From DASWLF01 sp963768765 (GTDB taxonomy: Bacteria; Desulfobacterota; Desulfobaccia; Desulfobaccales; 0-14-0-80-60-11), in the NCBI GenBank assembly GCA_963768765.1, contig CAVYJK010000012.1, forward strand, positions 18,655 through 82,654: a stretch of DNA of 64,000 bases, read 5' to 3'. Shown in pieces: positions 34,751 to 42,340 of this stretch. The position numbers were made by a program, and so were the translations under genes. Each line of letters starts with the position of its first letter. Within the stretch, counting starts at the first letter, position 1. The notes under the pieces are model-generated. The model did not search any database and was not told the DNA's origin. It saw only the letters and a program-made list of their open reading frames with translations.

Positions 34751-35749
34751 TTAATGCCGGCATTCGGCGTAGTGGGCCGGCTCCAGGGCCAGTTGCTCGG
34801 CCCCGAACGGGTGCTTTTCCCGGGCCAGCACCGCCTTCAGGGCCTCCAGGGCCACCTCCAGCTGGGAGTCGTCGGGCTCCAGGGCGGTGAGGCGCTGGGT
34901 GGCCAGGCCGGGCCAGAGAAGAATCCGGGCCAACGGGTGCCCGGCGCGTTTGCCGCCCCAGCGGATAATTTCGTAGGACCCCGCGGCGATGGGGAACATG
35001 AGGCCCACCTTGATGAGCACCTGGACCAGGTTGTTCATCAGGCCGGTGCGGGTCAACGGCGGGAAGAGCGGGAAAAAGACGGTGAAGATGAGGATGCTCA
35101 CCAACAGCACCACCAGGATGAAGGAAGTGCCGCAGCGGGCGTGCGCCGTGGGGTGGCGCCGGGCGTTGGCTACGGTAAGCTCTTCGCCGCACTCGAAGGT
35201 GCAGATGGATTTGTGCTCCGCGCCGTGGTATTCGAAGACCCGGCGAATGTCGGGGAAAAAGGAGATGCCCCAGATATACAGCAGGATGAAGACGGCCTTG
35301 ATGGCGCCGTCGATGACGTGGAAGGCGAATTGCGCCGGCGTCAGGGGGTGGCCGAAGAGGTAGCCCGCCATGCCGCTGAGCCAGTGGGGCAGGAAGCCGA
35401 AAAAGAGAAAGGCCAGCAGGAAGGCGCTCCCCAGGGTGAGGGCCAGGCTGCCCCAGCCCAGGGCCGGTGCTTCAATTTCAGGGTCTTCCTCTTGCAATGC
35501 CGCCTGGGCCGAAAAGGTGAGGGCCTTGACGCCGGTGACCATGGCCTCGATGAGGACCAGCGGGCCCCGCAGAAAGGGGCGCTTGAGCACCGGGTAGCGC
35601 TCCGCCAGGGAGGTATAGGCTTCGTCCTTGAGGAGCACCGTGCCGTCGGGGCGCCGCACCGCCACCGCCAGGGCATGGGGGGAGCGCATCATGACGCCCT
35701 CCAGCACTGCCTGGCCCCCCACGGCCAAAGGATATTCTTCAGGCTTCAT
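34751..35749 (-). CDS. DUF1385 (YqhQ-like) membrane protein
   Basis: A 332-residue protein. The start EEYPLAVGGQAVLEGVMMRS is diagnostic of the family. Several hydrophobic segments follow, then RVFEYHGAEHKSICTFECGE and HPTAHARCGTSFILVVLLVS, both strongly conserved. It was once described as a predicted metal-dependent enzyme; the function is not known. Its start overlaps the rpmE stop by four bases (ATGA type), so both are probably cotranscribed. rpmE beside a DUF1385 gene is common, usually followed by prfA, which is not here. Confidence 0.88.
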   Translation of the reverse strand: MKPEEYPLAVGGQAVLEGVMMRSPHALAVAVRRPDGTVLLKDEAYTSLAERYPVLKRPFLRGPLVLIEAMVTGVKALTFSAQAALQEEDPEIEAPALGWGSLALTLGSAFLLAFLFFGFLPHWLSGMAGYLFGHPLTPAQFAFHVIDGAIKAVFILLYIWGISFFPDIRRVFEYHGAEHKSICTFECGEELTVANARRHPTAHARCGTSFILVVLLVSILIFTVFFPLFPPLTRTGLMNNLVQVLIKVGLMFPIAAGSYEIIRWGGKRAGHPLARILLWPGLATQRLTALEPDDSQLEVALEALKAVLAREKHPFGAEQLALEPAHYAECRH

Positions 35750-35976
35750 CCGGCCTGTTCAGAGCCCGTGTCTTTCTGCAGATGGGCGTACTTCCGGCGG
35801 AAACGCTCCACCCGCCCGGCGGTGTCCATGAGCTTCTGTTTGCCGGTAAAGAAGGGGTGGCACTTGGAGCAGATCTCCACCCGGATATTCTCCTTGGTGG
35901 AGCCGGTGACGAACTCGTTGCCGCAGGCGCAGCGCACCTTGGTCTGGTAGTATTTGGGATGGATGTCTTTTTTCAT
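35746..35976 (-). CDS. rpmE: 50S ribosomal protein L31
   Basis: A 76-residue ribosomal protein starting MKKDIHPKYYQTKVRCACGN. The Cys set (CACGN, then CSKCHPFFTGKQKLMDTAGR) makes it the zinc-binding C+ form. It has normal length with a short C-terminal extension (LQKDTGSEQAG). It is placed 104 bases after mutM and is coupled to the DUF1385 gene. Confidence 0.96.
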   Translation of the reverse strand: MKKDIHPKYYQTKVRCACGNEFVTGSTKENIRVEICSKCHPFFTGKQKLMDTAGRVERFRRKYAHLQKDTGSEQAG

Positions 35977-36080
35977 GACCGCGTTTTTCTCCCGTTGGTA
36001 AGCCTGAATGTTTAAATTTATCCGAATTTTCCAAAAAAGCGAGAGAAAATCTGCAGCAGGCCGGCCAGGGGGGCAACCGG

Positions 36081-36908
36081 TCATCTCGGCCCCGGTTGGC
36101 ACGCCGGGCAGAAGAAGGTGCTGCGGCCTGCCTGCACCAGGCGCTGGATGGCGGCGCCGCAGCGGAGACACGGCTCTCCGGCCCTGCCGTAAACCTGAAG
36201 CTCCAGTTGGAAAAGACCGGCCTCGCCCCGGCTGTTGAGGTAGTTGGCCACCGTGGTGCCGCCCTTCAGGATGGCGGCCTTGAGGATGCGCCGGCTCTCT
36301 TTCAGCACCCGTCGCCAATCCGCCGGAGAGAGGCGAGACGCCGGGGTGGCCGGATTAAGAAGAGCGGCAAACAGGATCTCGCAGGCGTAGATGTTGCCGA
36401 TGCCGGCCAGGACCCTGCCGTCCAGCAGAAAGTTTTTGATGGGCCGGCTGCGCCCCCGGGCCCGGTCCGCCAGCCAGGCGGCCGTCACCTGGGGCGAGAA
36501 CGGCTCCCGCCCCACCTGCGTAAGAGGCGTCAGGGGCGCCCCGGGGGGAAAGACCAACACCTGGCCGAAGCGGCGGATGTCCTGGAAGCCCAACTCCAGG
36601 CCGTTCTCCAGCTCAAAGACCAGGTGGAGGTGGGGCAGGGCCGGGAAGGGGGCCGGACCCAGCAGCAGCCGGCCGGTCATGCCCAGGTGCACCAGCAGGC
36701 GGACTCCGTCTTCCAGGTCAAAAATCAGATACTTGCCCCGGCGGTTCAGGTCCAGAATACGGCGGCCGCTGACCCAGCGCCGCAACTCCGCAACCGGGCT
36801 CTGACGGCGCAGGGGCTTTTGGCCCCCCACCACCCCCAGGACCCGGCGCCCGACGATCCGGGGGGCCAGACCGCGGCGGATGACTTCTACCTCGGGAAGC
36901 TCAGGCAT
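36081..36908 (-). CDS. mutM: Formamidopyrimidine-DNA glycosylase
   Basis: A 275-residue DNA repair enzyme that removes oxidised purines. Start set at the ATG giving MPELPEVEVIRRGL, since Pro2 is the catalytic nucleophile; the longer frame upstream would block it. LLVHLGMTGRLLLG, IKNFLLDGRVLAGIGNIYAC and GGTTVANYLNSRGEAGLFQL are in order, and the C-terminal zinc finger is CLRCGAAIQRLVQAGRSTFF followed by CPAC. It leads the mutM-rpmE-DUF1385 group. Confidence 0.95.
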   Translation of the reverse strand: MPELPEVEVIRRGLAPRIVGRRVLGVVGGQKPLRRQSPVAELRRWVSGRRILDLNRRGKYLIFDLEDGVRLLVHLGMTGRLLLGPAPFPALPHLHLVFELENGLELGFQDIRRFGQVLVFPPGAPLTPLTQVGREPFSPQVTAAWLADRARGRSRPIKNFLLDGRVLAGIGNIYACEILFAALLNPATPASRLSPADWRRVLKESRRILKAAILKGGTTVANYLNSRGEAGLFQLELQVYGRAGEPCLRCGAAIQRLVQAGRSTFFCPACQPGPR

Positions 36909-36990
36909 GGCGGCTAACCGAATACGAAAACGGGGCGCCATAAGTTGCGCCCTTACGTAGCTTCAGAAAGGTAAACTCGAAACTTGAAAC

Positions 36991-37206
36991 TCAAAAAAGC
37001 ATGTCCAGGAAGTGCTCGTGGTATTCCTTCAGTTCTTTGTGGCACTCGCCGCAAAAGAGGCGCACCTCGCCTTGAATCTCGGAGTCGTCGCTCATCGCGG
37101 AGAAGCTGCCGTCGTCGTTCTGCACGTAGAAAGTGGTGATGGTGACCCCTTCCGCCACTTCGTAAAAATCCGTGTCATTGCCGCAATAGGGGCAGGAGAT
37201 CCTCAT
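36991..37206 (-). CDS. Small two-CxxC zinc-ribbon-like protein
   Basis: A 71-residue protein starting MRISCPYCGNDTDFYEVAEG and ending in FCGECHKELKEYHEHFLDML. Two CxxC pairs about 45 residues apart could bind one zinc or a cluster. The middle (VTITTFYVQNDDGSFSAMSD) is beta-rich. No family name is known to me, but the pattern looks conserved. The ATG overlaps the stop of the upstream TPR lipoprotein gene by four bases, so they form a two-gene unit. A heptamer run (36970-36996) covers its 3' end. Confidence 0.7.
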   Translation of the reverse strand: MRISCPYCGNDTDFYEVAEGVTITTFYVQNDDGSFSAMSDDSEIQGEVRLFCGECHKELKEYHEHFLDMLF

Positions 37207-37823
37207 TGGCCTTGTTCTTGGTCCATGACTTTTTTGATGTCCTGGCGGTATAATGCATTGTGGGGCTCGAGTTTGCGGGCCTGTCCCATTTCGATGGCGG
37301 CCCGCTTGAACTGCTGCCGGGAAACCCGCTTTTTCCCCTGCCGCTCGTAGACCTCCCCCTGTTTGACAAACAGCCGGGCCAGGTAGAAATGGGTGCGGGC
37401 GCTCCTGGGATTCAACTCGTTGGAGGCCTGCAGCTCCTGGCGGGCCTGCTTGTACTTCCTCTGGTGGTAGTGGATGATGCCCAGATTCCGCCACAGGATG
37501 GGCTGATAAGTCTTGTCCTGGGTCTTCAAGGCCTTAAGGAGCACCAGTTCCAGGCGGGCCATGGTCTCCTGGTCCTGCAGGGTGGAGTTGCCGTTGGCCA
37601 GCAAGCGTTCGCTGAGGTCCGCCACCTCCCCGGGGGAGAGCTCGCGGCCCGTCAAGGCGTCCTTGAGGCGGACCTGGTCCGGGGTTCCGGCAGCAGGCTC
37701 CGGTGACGGCCCTATTAGAGCGGGGCTTTCGGAAGGCAGAGCTATGGGGGCCGAACCGCAGCCCGCACAGCCCGTCAACCAAAGGATTACCAACCAGACA
37801 ATGGCTTTTGATTTCGTAGACAA
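37203..37823 (-). CDS. TPR-containing lipoprotein
   Basis: A 206-residue protein with a lipoprotein signal: a hydrophobic stretch (IVWLVILWLTG) and lipobox LTGC with Cys19. After a Pro/Ser-rich linker come helical pairs resembling two or three tetratricopeptide repeats (YQPILWRNLGIIHYHQRKYK, then NPRSARTHFYLARLFVKQGE and AAIEMGQARKLEPHNALYRQ). TPR lipoproteins act as scaffolds for envelope complexes. No partner is identified apart from the small zinc protein with which its stop overlaps. Confidence 0.75.
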   Translation of the reverse strand: MSTKSKAIVWLVILWLTGCAGCGSAPIALPSESPALIGPSPEPAAGTPDQVRLKDALTGRELSPGEVADLSERLLANGNSTLQDQETMARLELVLLKALKTQDKTYQPILWRNLGIIHYHQRKYKQARQELQASNELNPRSARTHFYLARLFVKQGEVYERQGKKRVSRQQFKRAAIEMGQARKLEPHNALYRQDIKKVMDQEQGQ

Positions 37824-38165
37824 ACCAGTGGCTCACCCGGAAGTAACATCGAACTAGTACCGTATCCGGGCGGGTCCGTCAACCCCCTTTTTACTTCAGC
37901 AGGGGACCGCGAATCTAAGCCTGTCTACTCTCAGGGAAATATTGGAACCCCTGGCGCAAGACCTGACGGTGAGGCGGCGGGGGTGCAATCGCTTCAGGAA
38001 GTGGTCGGCCAGCCGGTCCGCCTGTCCCTGGTCGCCGCAAGTGCAACCCCTCAGGTCCTGGGTTCGACCACATCTAATTTTACCAATGGAAAACGCCTGT
38101 GGGTGTCAATAAAAAAGACCTGGCCGGCCGGCGGCCTGCCAGGTCCCCCGCAAGCGCCCCGGTCC
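37824..38165. other. Unassigned stretch between lipoprotein and hdrB
   Basis: No gene with a start codon is supported. The part at 37915-38075 has gene-like composition and can be read on the minus strand as GCTCGDQGQADRLADHFLKR, without a start. A GGTTCGACC near 38060 resembles a tRNA T loop, but no cloverleaf could be built. The end near hdrB is a terminator (38111-38145). Confidence 0.5.
38111..38145 (-). terminator. Intrinsic terminator after hdrB
   Basis: Read on the minus strand, GACCTGGC and GCCAGGTC form an 8-base-pair stem around a GC-rich loop and are followed by TTTTTTATT. It lies about 20 bases beyond the hdrB stop, the right place for a terminator of the hdrC-hdrB unit. Confidence 0.8.
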
Positions 38166-39017
38166 TCAAGCCACCAGGTCCAGGCTCTGCAGCAGGGGCC
38201 GGGGGTCCACCAGGTGGCGGGCGAACCAGCCCTCGTAATCCCTGGCGCCCAGGGCCAGGGCCAGGATTTCCGAAAAGTGGAAGACGGGGACCTTGACCTG
38301 GGAAGTGCAGCGGATCTCCAAATTCAGCTGGCACATGGCGCAGGCCGTCACCACGCAATGGGCCTCCACGGCCACGGTGCTGTCGATGATCTCATTGACC
38401 AGGGGGGTGACGATGTCCGGCCGGGTGGCGGACAGGAAGGAGCCGCAGCAACGGTGCATGAAGGCCCCGGGCACGGCTTGGGCTCCCAGGGCCGCCAGGA
38501 CGTTTTCCATCTCGCCCTGGAAGTATCTCTTCCGGGTCAGGGCCGGCGGGCGGTACAGGGTGCAGCCGTAGTAGGGCACGTACCGCAAACCCTGGAGATC
38601 CCGAACGGCCTTTCCCTTCAGGCGGTCCAGGCCGTAGCGCACCAGGACCTCCAGGAAGTGGACGATCTCCAGCTCCAGGGGAATGGTCCGGCCCCAGTAG
38701 GCTTCCAGGGCCCGCCGGGTTTCGGGGTCCCGTCCCAGGCACGCCTGGGCGTAGCGCAGCTGGTGCAGGCAGCGCGGGCACATCACCACCAGGGGCCGGC
38801 CGGCAGGGGCCAGGGACAGATTGCGGGCCGACAGGGCGATGGGGAGCTCCTGGCTCACGCTTTTGGCCGCAGCCGAGCCGCAGCAGTTCCAGTCTTCAAG
38901 TTCGATGAGGTTGAAGCCCAGGATCCGGGCGGACTCCACCAGGGAAAGATTGCTCTCCGCCGCCGTGGTGGCCAGGGAGCAGCCCGGAAAGTAAGAAAAA
39001 TCCTGAAGGTTCTTCAC
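38166..39017 (-). CDS. hdrB: Heterodisulfide reductase subunit B-like protein
   Basis: A 283-residue protein starting at GTG 39017, which overlaps the hdrC stop (GTGA). Two CCG domains are present: YFPGCSL, WNCCGSAAAKS and MCPRCLHQL in the first half; YYGCTLYRP, HRCCGSFLS and ACAMCQLNLEIR in the second. These cysteine-rich motifs hold the noncubane 4Fe-4S clusters at which HdrB reduces heterodisulfides in methanogens. In sulfate reducers such B/C pairs join various electron-transfer complexes, with an unknown disulfide or menaquinone as partner. No hdrA is in the window. Confidence 0.88.
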   Translation of the reverse strand: MKNLQDFSYFPGCSLATTAAESNLSLVESARILGFNLIELEDWNCCGSAAAKSVSQELPIALSARNLSLAPAGRPLVVMCPRCLHQLRYAQACLGRDPETRRALEAYWGRTIPLELEIVHFLEVLVRYGLDRLKGKAVRDLQGLRYVPYYGCTLYRPPALTRKRYFQGEMENVLAALGAQAVPGAFMHRCCGSFLSATRPDIVTPLVNEIIDSTVAVEAHCVVTACAMCQLNLEIRCTSQVKVPVFHFSEILALALGARDYEGWFARHLVDPRPLLQSLDLVA

Positions 39018-39565
39018 GTGGCTTCCCCCGTGTATCCCTTGATAAACGGCGCAATCTCTTGCAAGGCCCGCACTCGGGAGGGCTTGAACTCCAGCTTGCG
39101 CCGGGCCAGCATCTTGAGGCCCACGTCCATGTCTTTGAGCCAGCTGCGGGTCTTGAGCTTGTAGCGCCACATGATGCCCAGCTTGTGGGCCCGGCCGTAG
39201 CGCTTCAGGGACCGCAGCACCTCCTGGTGGAAGCCCAGGATGTCAGGCTCGGCCACCACGGCCCCTTCCTCAATGGCCAGGTGCCGCAGGACGTCCATGA
39301 CGGCCCCCATATCGATGGCCATGGGGCACTGGCTGGAGCAGGTGTTGCAGCCCACGCACACCCAGATGGCGCCACAAGTTAAAACCTCCCGGCGCATCCC
39401 GAACTGCACCAGGCGCAGCACCGCGTTGGGCCGGTAGTCCAGGGCCTGAATGAAGGGGCAGCCGTTGGCGCAACTGCCGCAGTGATAACACCGGCTGATG
39501 TCCTCTCCGGTGCGCTCCATGATCTCCCAGGCCAGGGACCGGTCCAGGCGCCCAGCCGGGATCAC
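39014..39565 (-). CDS. hdrC: Heterodisulfide reductase subunit C-like ferredoxin
   Basis: A 183-residue protein with two 4Fe-4S motifs, CYHCGSCANGCPF and CVGCNTCSSQCPM, and the helical C-terminus of HdrC proteins (EVLRSLKRYGRAHKLGIMWR). GTG is the best available start; the SD is weak. It is translationally coupled to hdrB. HdrC would carry electrons from a donor subunit to HdrB. The partner donor (HdrA, flavoprotein or hydrogenase) must be encoded elsewhere. Confidence 0.87.
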   Translation of the reverse strand: MIPAGRLDRSLAWEIMERTGEDISRCYHCGSCANGCPFIQALDYRPNAVLRLVQFGMRREVLTCGAIWVCVGCNTCSSQCPMAIDMGAVMDVLRHLAIEEGAVVAEPDILGFHQEVLRSLKRYGRAHKLGIMWRYKLKTRSWLKDMDVGLKMLARRKLEFKPSRVRALQEIAPFIKGYTGEAT

Positions 39566-39933
39566 TCTTTTGGGGAGCCGCGGGTTTGGCCAGCACTTGC
39601 GATGGACTCATTTAATCTAACCGCCTCAAACCTGTATTTAAGATAATAATATAAGCATAATATATATAAAATCAATATAGTATGAAAATTATTTTGCATA
39701 TCCGTCCATGGGCGGGGGCGCCCCTGAGCGGCAGATTCAGGCGGGTTTTACCGGCTTTTCGGTCGGCAGGGAGACTTTTAGGCAAGCCTCGCGGCTCCCT
39801 TGCCTTGACAGGCGGTTTTAATCGAGGTTACCATTAGTTAACTTGGGACTCGGACCCCCCGGCGCTTTTAAGGGGCAGGGCGGCGGCCTTTGATTAAATC
39901 AAAACCCATCTCTTAAGAGGAAAGGCCTTGCTT
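39566..39933. other. Divergent AT-rich control region between hdrC and hemB
   Basis: No gene. An AT-rich run at about 39640-39705 (TAATATAAGCATAATATATA) could hold the hdrC promoter on the minus strand. The part near hemB has a possible promoter (39805-39834). Small palindromes with GGCGGGGGCGCC occur at about 39712. None of the repeat families abundant elsewhere is present. Confidence 0.5.
39805..39834 (+). promoter_or_regulatory. Candidate promoter for hemB
   Basis: TTGACA at 39805-39810 is a perfect -35; TACCAT at 39829-39834, after an 18-base spacer, is a poor -10. The hemB start is 100 bases downstream. The match is suggestive only. Confidence 0.35.
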
Positions 39934-40906
39934 ATGGAATTGCTATTTCGCCCCCGGCGGCTGAGAAGGACGGACGCCCTGCGGCGCATGGTGCGGGAGA
40001 CCCACCTGCGGCCGGAAGACTTCATCTACCCCATGTTCGCGGTCCCGGGGAAGGGGGTGCGCCTGGAAGTCCCCTCCATGCCCGGGGTCTACCGCCTGTC
40101 GGTGGAGCACCTGGTGCAGGAAGCCAAGGAGGCCGCGGACTTAGGGGTTCCCGCGGTGCTGCTCTTCGGGTTGCCCCAAAAGAAGGACGACACCGGCTCC
40201 GAGGCCGCCTCCCCTCGCGGCGCGGTGCAGCAGGCGGTGCGCCAGTTGAAAAAGCAACTTCCGAACCTGGTGGTGATCACCGACGTTTGCCTGTGCGGCT
40301 ACACCTCCCACGGTCACTGCGGCCTTATTCACGGGGGCGAGGTGGACAACGACGCCACCCTGGAGGTCCTGGCCCAGGTGGCGGTGTCCCACGCCGAGGC
40401 CGGGGCGGATATGGTGGCGCCCTCGGACATGATGGACGGCCGGGTGGGGGCCATCCGGGAGGCCCTGGATGAGCGGGGCTTCGAGATGGTGCCGATTATG
40501 TCTTACGCGGTGAAGTACGCCTCCAGCTTTTACGGGCCCTTCCGGGACGCGGCGGAGTGCGCCCCGGCCTTCGGCGACCGCCGCTCCTACCAGATGGACC
40601 CGGCCAACGTTCGCGAGGCCCTCAAAGAGGCGGCCCTGGACGTGGAGGAGGGGGCCGACATCCTCATGGTGAAGCCGGCCCTGCCGTATCTGGATGTCAT
40701 CTCCCAACTGGCCGGCGAGTTCGACCTGCCCATCGCCGCCTACCAGGTGAGCGGCGAGTACGCCATGATCAAGGCCGCGGCGGCAGAACGGCTGGCTGGA
40801 TGAAAACGCGGTGATGCTGGAGTCCCTGCTTTCCATCAAGCGGGCCGGCGCCGACCTCATCCTCACCTACTTCGCCAAACAGGCGGCAGCTATGCTTAGT
40901 AAATGA
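39934..40906 (+). CDS. hemB: Delta-aminolevulinic acid dehydratase (one frameshift)
   Basis: Porphobilinogen synthase, joining two 5-aminolevulinate molecules. Start at ATG 39934, nine bases behind AGAGGAAAGG. FRPRRLRRTDALRRMVRETH, LPQKKDDTGSEAA and the zinc-type DVCLCGYTSHGHCG precede the catalytic lysines in YAVKYASSFYGPFRDAA and ILMVKPALPYLD. The visible frame stops at 40803; one extra base near 40788 hides NGWLDENAVMLESLLSIKRA and GADLILTYFAKQAA, ending at 40906. The full protein has about 323 residues. It opens a heme cluster continued by ahbD and the decarboxylase gene beyond a mobile insert. Confidence 0.92.
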
Positions 40907-40990
40907 TGGAAGATGTTTAATGCAAAAGGAAAACCCGAGTGGAAAGTTAATCCTAGAATCTTTTCATAAGCTTTATCGAGCGAATGACTG

Positions 40991-41509
40991 ATGGTTGAAA
41001 CAAAGAAACCAAGCAACAAGAACCCTGGTGGCACAGGCTTCCAGCCTGTGCAATCTTTTCAGGTCACCAGGCGGAATCTGCCTCATTGGCAGGAGCCGGG
41101 GATGGTTTACTTCATCACCTGGCGTTGTAAGCAAGACCGGACTCTTGCACCAGAAGAGCGCACCATTGTCATTAATACCCTGCGCCATTGGGATGGTTTG
41201 AAATGGAAGCTTTATGTTGCAGTGGTTTTGCCGGACCATGTCCATGTCCTGGCACAGCCTCTGTCAACGGGCGAAGGCGGCACCTTCCACCTGGCTGAAA
41301 TCATCCATAGCGTCAAGAGCTTCAGCTCCCAGAAAATAAACCGGCTTAGCGGAAATTCGGGGTCTTTGTGGCAGGATGAGCGCTATGACCGCATTGTCCG
41401 GGATGATGCGGAATTCTTGGAAAAATGGCAATATGTCAGAAATAACCCCTTAAAGGAGGGGTTGGCCTCGCATCCTGAAGAATACTCCTGGCTTTATGAG
41501 AAAGAATAA
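40991..41509 (+). CDS. REP-associated tyrosine transposase (RAYT, Y1/IS200-like)
   Basis: A 172-residue single-strand transposase of the Y1 superfamily. GMVYFITWRCK begins the fold, PDHVHVLAQPL carries the HxH of the HUH motif, and LWQDERYDRIVRDDAEFLEK gives the likely nucleophile Tyr; KWQYVRNNPLKEGLASHPEE is the usual RAYT ending. Residues 12-21 (PGGTGFQPVQ) are coded by the left REP palindrome, so the element covers the gene start; the conserved part begins at VTRRNLPHW. The gene lies between exact inverted REP copies. RAYTs cut REP DNA and are thought to spread it. Confidence 0.92.
   Translation: MVETKKPSNKNPGGTGFQPVQSFQVTRRNLPHWQEPGMVYFITWRCKQDRTLAPEERTIVINTLRHWDGLKWKLYVAVVLPDHVHVLAQPLSTGEGGTFHLAEIIHSVKSFSSQKINRLSGNSGSLWQDERYDRIVRDDAEFLEKWQYVRNNPLKEGLASHPEEYSWLYEKE
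41027..41051. repeat. Left REP copy of the RAYT unit
   Basis: GGTGGCACAGGCTTCCAGCC followed by TGTGC, a palindrome with a short mismatched centre. It is the exact reverse complement of the right copy at 41513-41537. Similar palindromes with GCGTCCCGC or GCGTCTCGC centres occur at about ten other places in the window. Confidence 0.92.
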
Positions 41510-41512
41510 TAA

Positions 41513-41537
41513 GCACAGGCTGGAAGCCTGTGCCACC
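41513..41537. repeat. Right REP copy of the RAYT unit
   Basis: GCACAGGCTGGAAGCCTGTG followed by CCACC, four bases after the transposase stop. With the left copy it brackets the gene in head-to-head order, the layout expected of a RAYT/REP unit. Confidence 0.92.
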
Positions 41538-41568
41538 ATAGCTCAATAAGTCAGGTCGTTGACTCAAC

Positions 41569-42251
41569 ATGATAAAGAATAACGAATTAGTTGAAACATT
41601 TTGTTCTTATTTTCATGAGAATATTAGAGAAATTGATAAATTAAATAACCCTCTTTATCGCAAGGTTCTTATTGTTGTTTTGATGGGATATTGTCCCGGG
41701 TGTGGACAAAAGGTATAGAAAATAAAAATAAATTAAGATTTTTAAAGTTGATAAGAGAATGTATAAAATGGGAACACTCTGATAGAATTAGTGTTCCATT
41801 GACAATTTATAGGTTAGGAAAACTAAATCTCAAGAATAATGCCCCACTAAAACTAAAATTTGATGATTTATTTAATAATTTCCAAAGTGGAAGAATTCTT
41901 AGGATAGATATTGATCCATTTTACTCTGAAATTAAGGATATTGCAGAAAGCCAGGGAGAAAGATAATTGTTAAAGAATTCACGCCATGCGGAACTTCTTT
42001 ATACATATCGGAATAATCTTATCCATGAATTTAGAACTTCTGGTCATGGTATGGAATTCAGTGATGATAATACATCACCCTATTATCACGGGATGACTGA
42101 TTTAAGTAGCCAAAAAAATACCTGGGAGCTTGTATATCCAACGCATTTTCTTGTAAATCTTTCGAAAGCTGCGTTAGATTCAATTAAATCATTCCTAACT
42201 TCAAATAACCTGGATCCATACAGTTTTTTTAAATTCGGTTCCCCATGGTAA
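41569..42251 (+). pseudogene. Broken AT-rich HEPN-like gene
   Basis: An AT-rich gene that needs one frame change (near 41690) and read-through of one in-frame TAA (41964-41966). Pieces: MIKNNELVETFCSYFHENIR, then IENKNKLRFLKLIRECIKWE and FQSGRILRIDIDPFY, then HAELLYTYRNNLIHEFRTSG and ending FFKFGSPW. RNNLIH fits the R-x4-H motif of HEPN ribonuclease-like domains, common in toxin and defence proteins. The stop codon plus the frame change make true inactivation likelier here than in the core genes. It lies right behind the RAYT unit. Confidence 0.55.
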
Positions 42252-42318
42252 AGGTTATTGGCTAGATAATTGAATGCTCCGAGCCCTGGTGCTATCTGGT
42301 TCGCGCAAGAGATTATTA

Positions 42319-42340
42319 AATATTATTTATGAATAATATT
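42319..42340 (+). promoter_or_regulatory. Palindrome over the ahbD start codon
   Basis: AATATTATT and its exact complement AATAATATT flank a four-base centre, TATG, containing the ahbD ATG. No SD lies at the usual distance. Folding of the mRNA could hide the start codon, or the palindrome could be a protein-binding site. Confidence 0.45.

Noticed and set aside
34754..35950. Plus-strand open frame of 398 codons opposite the DUF1385 gene
   Set aside because: Antisense shadow with Gln/Gly/Glu-rich low-complexity sequence; the minus strand codes conserved proteins.
38030..38075. tRNA-like GGTTCGACC
   Set aside because: No acceptor stem or anticodon arm could be paired around it.
41691..42251. 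Two separate small genes after the RAYT
   Set aside because: They are in the same frame, separated only by one TAA, and continue a protein starting at 41569; better read as one broken gene.
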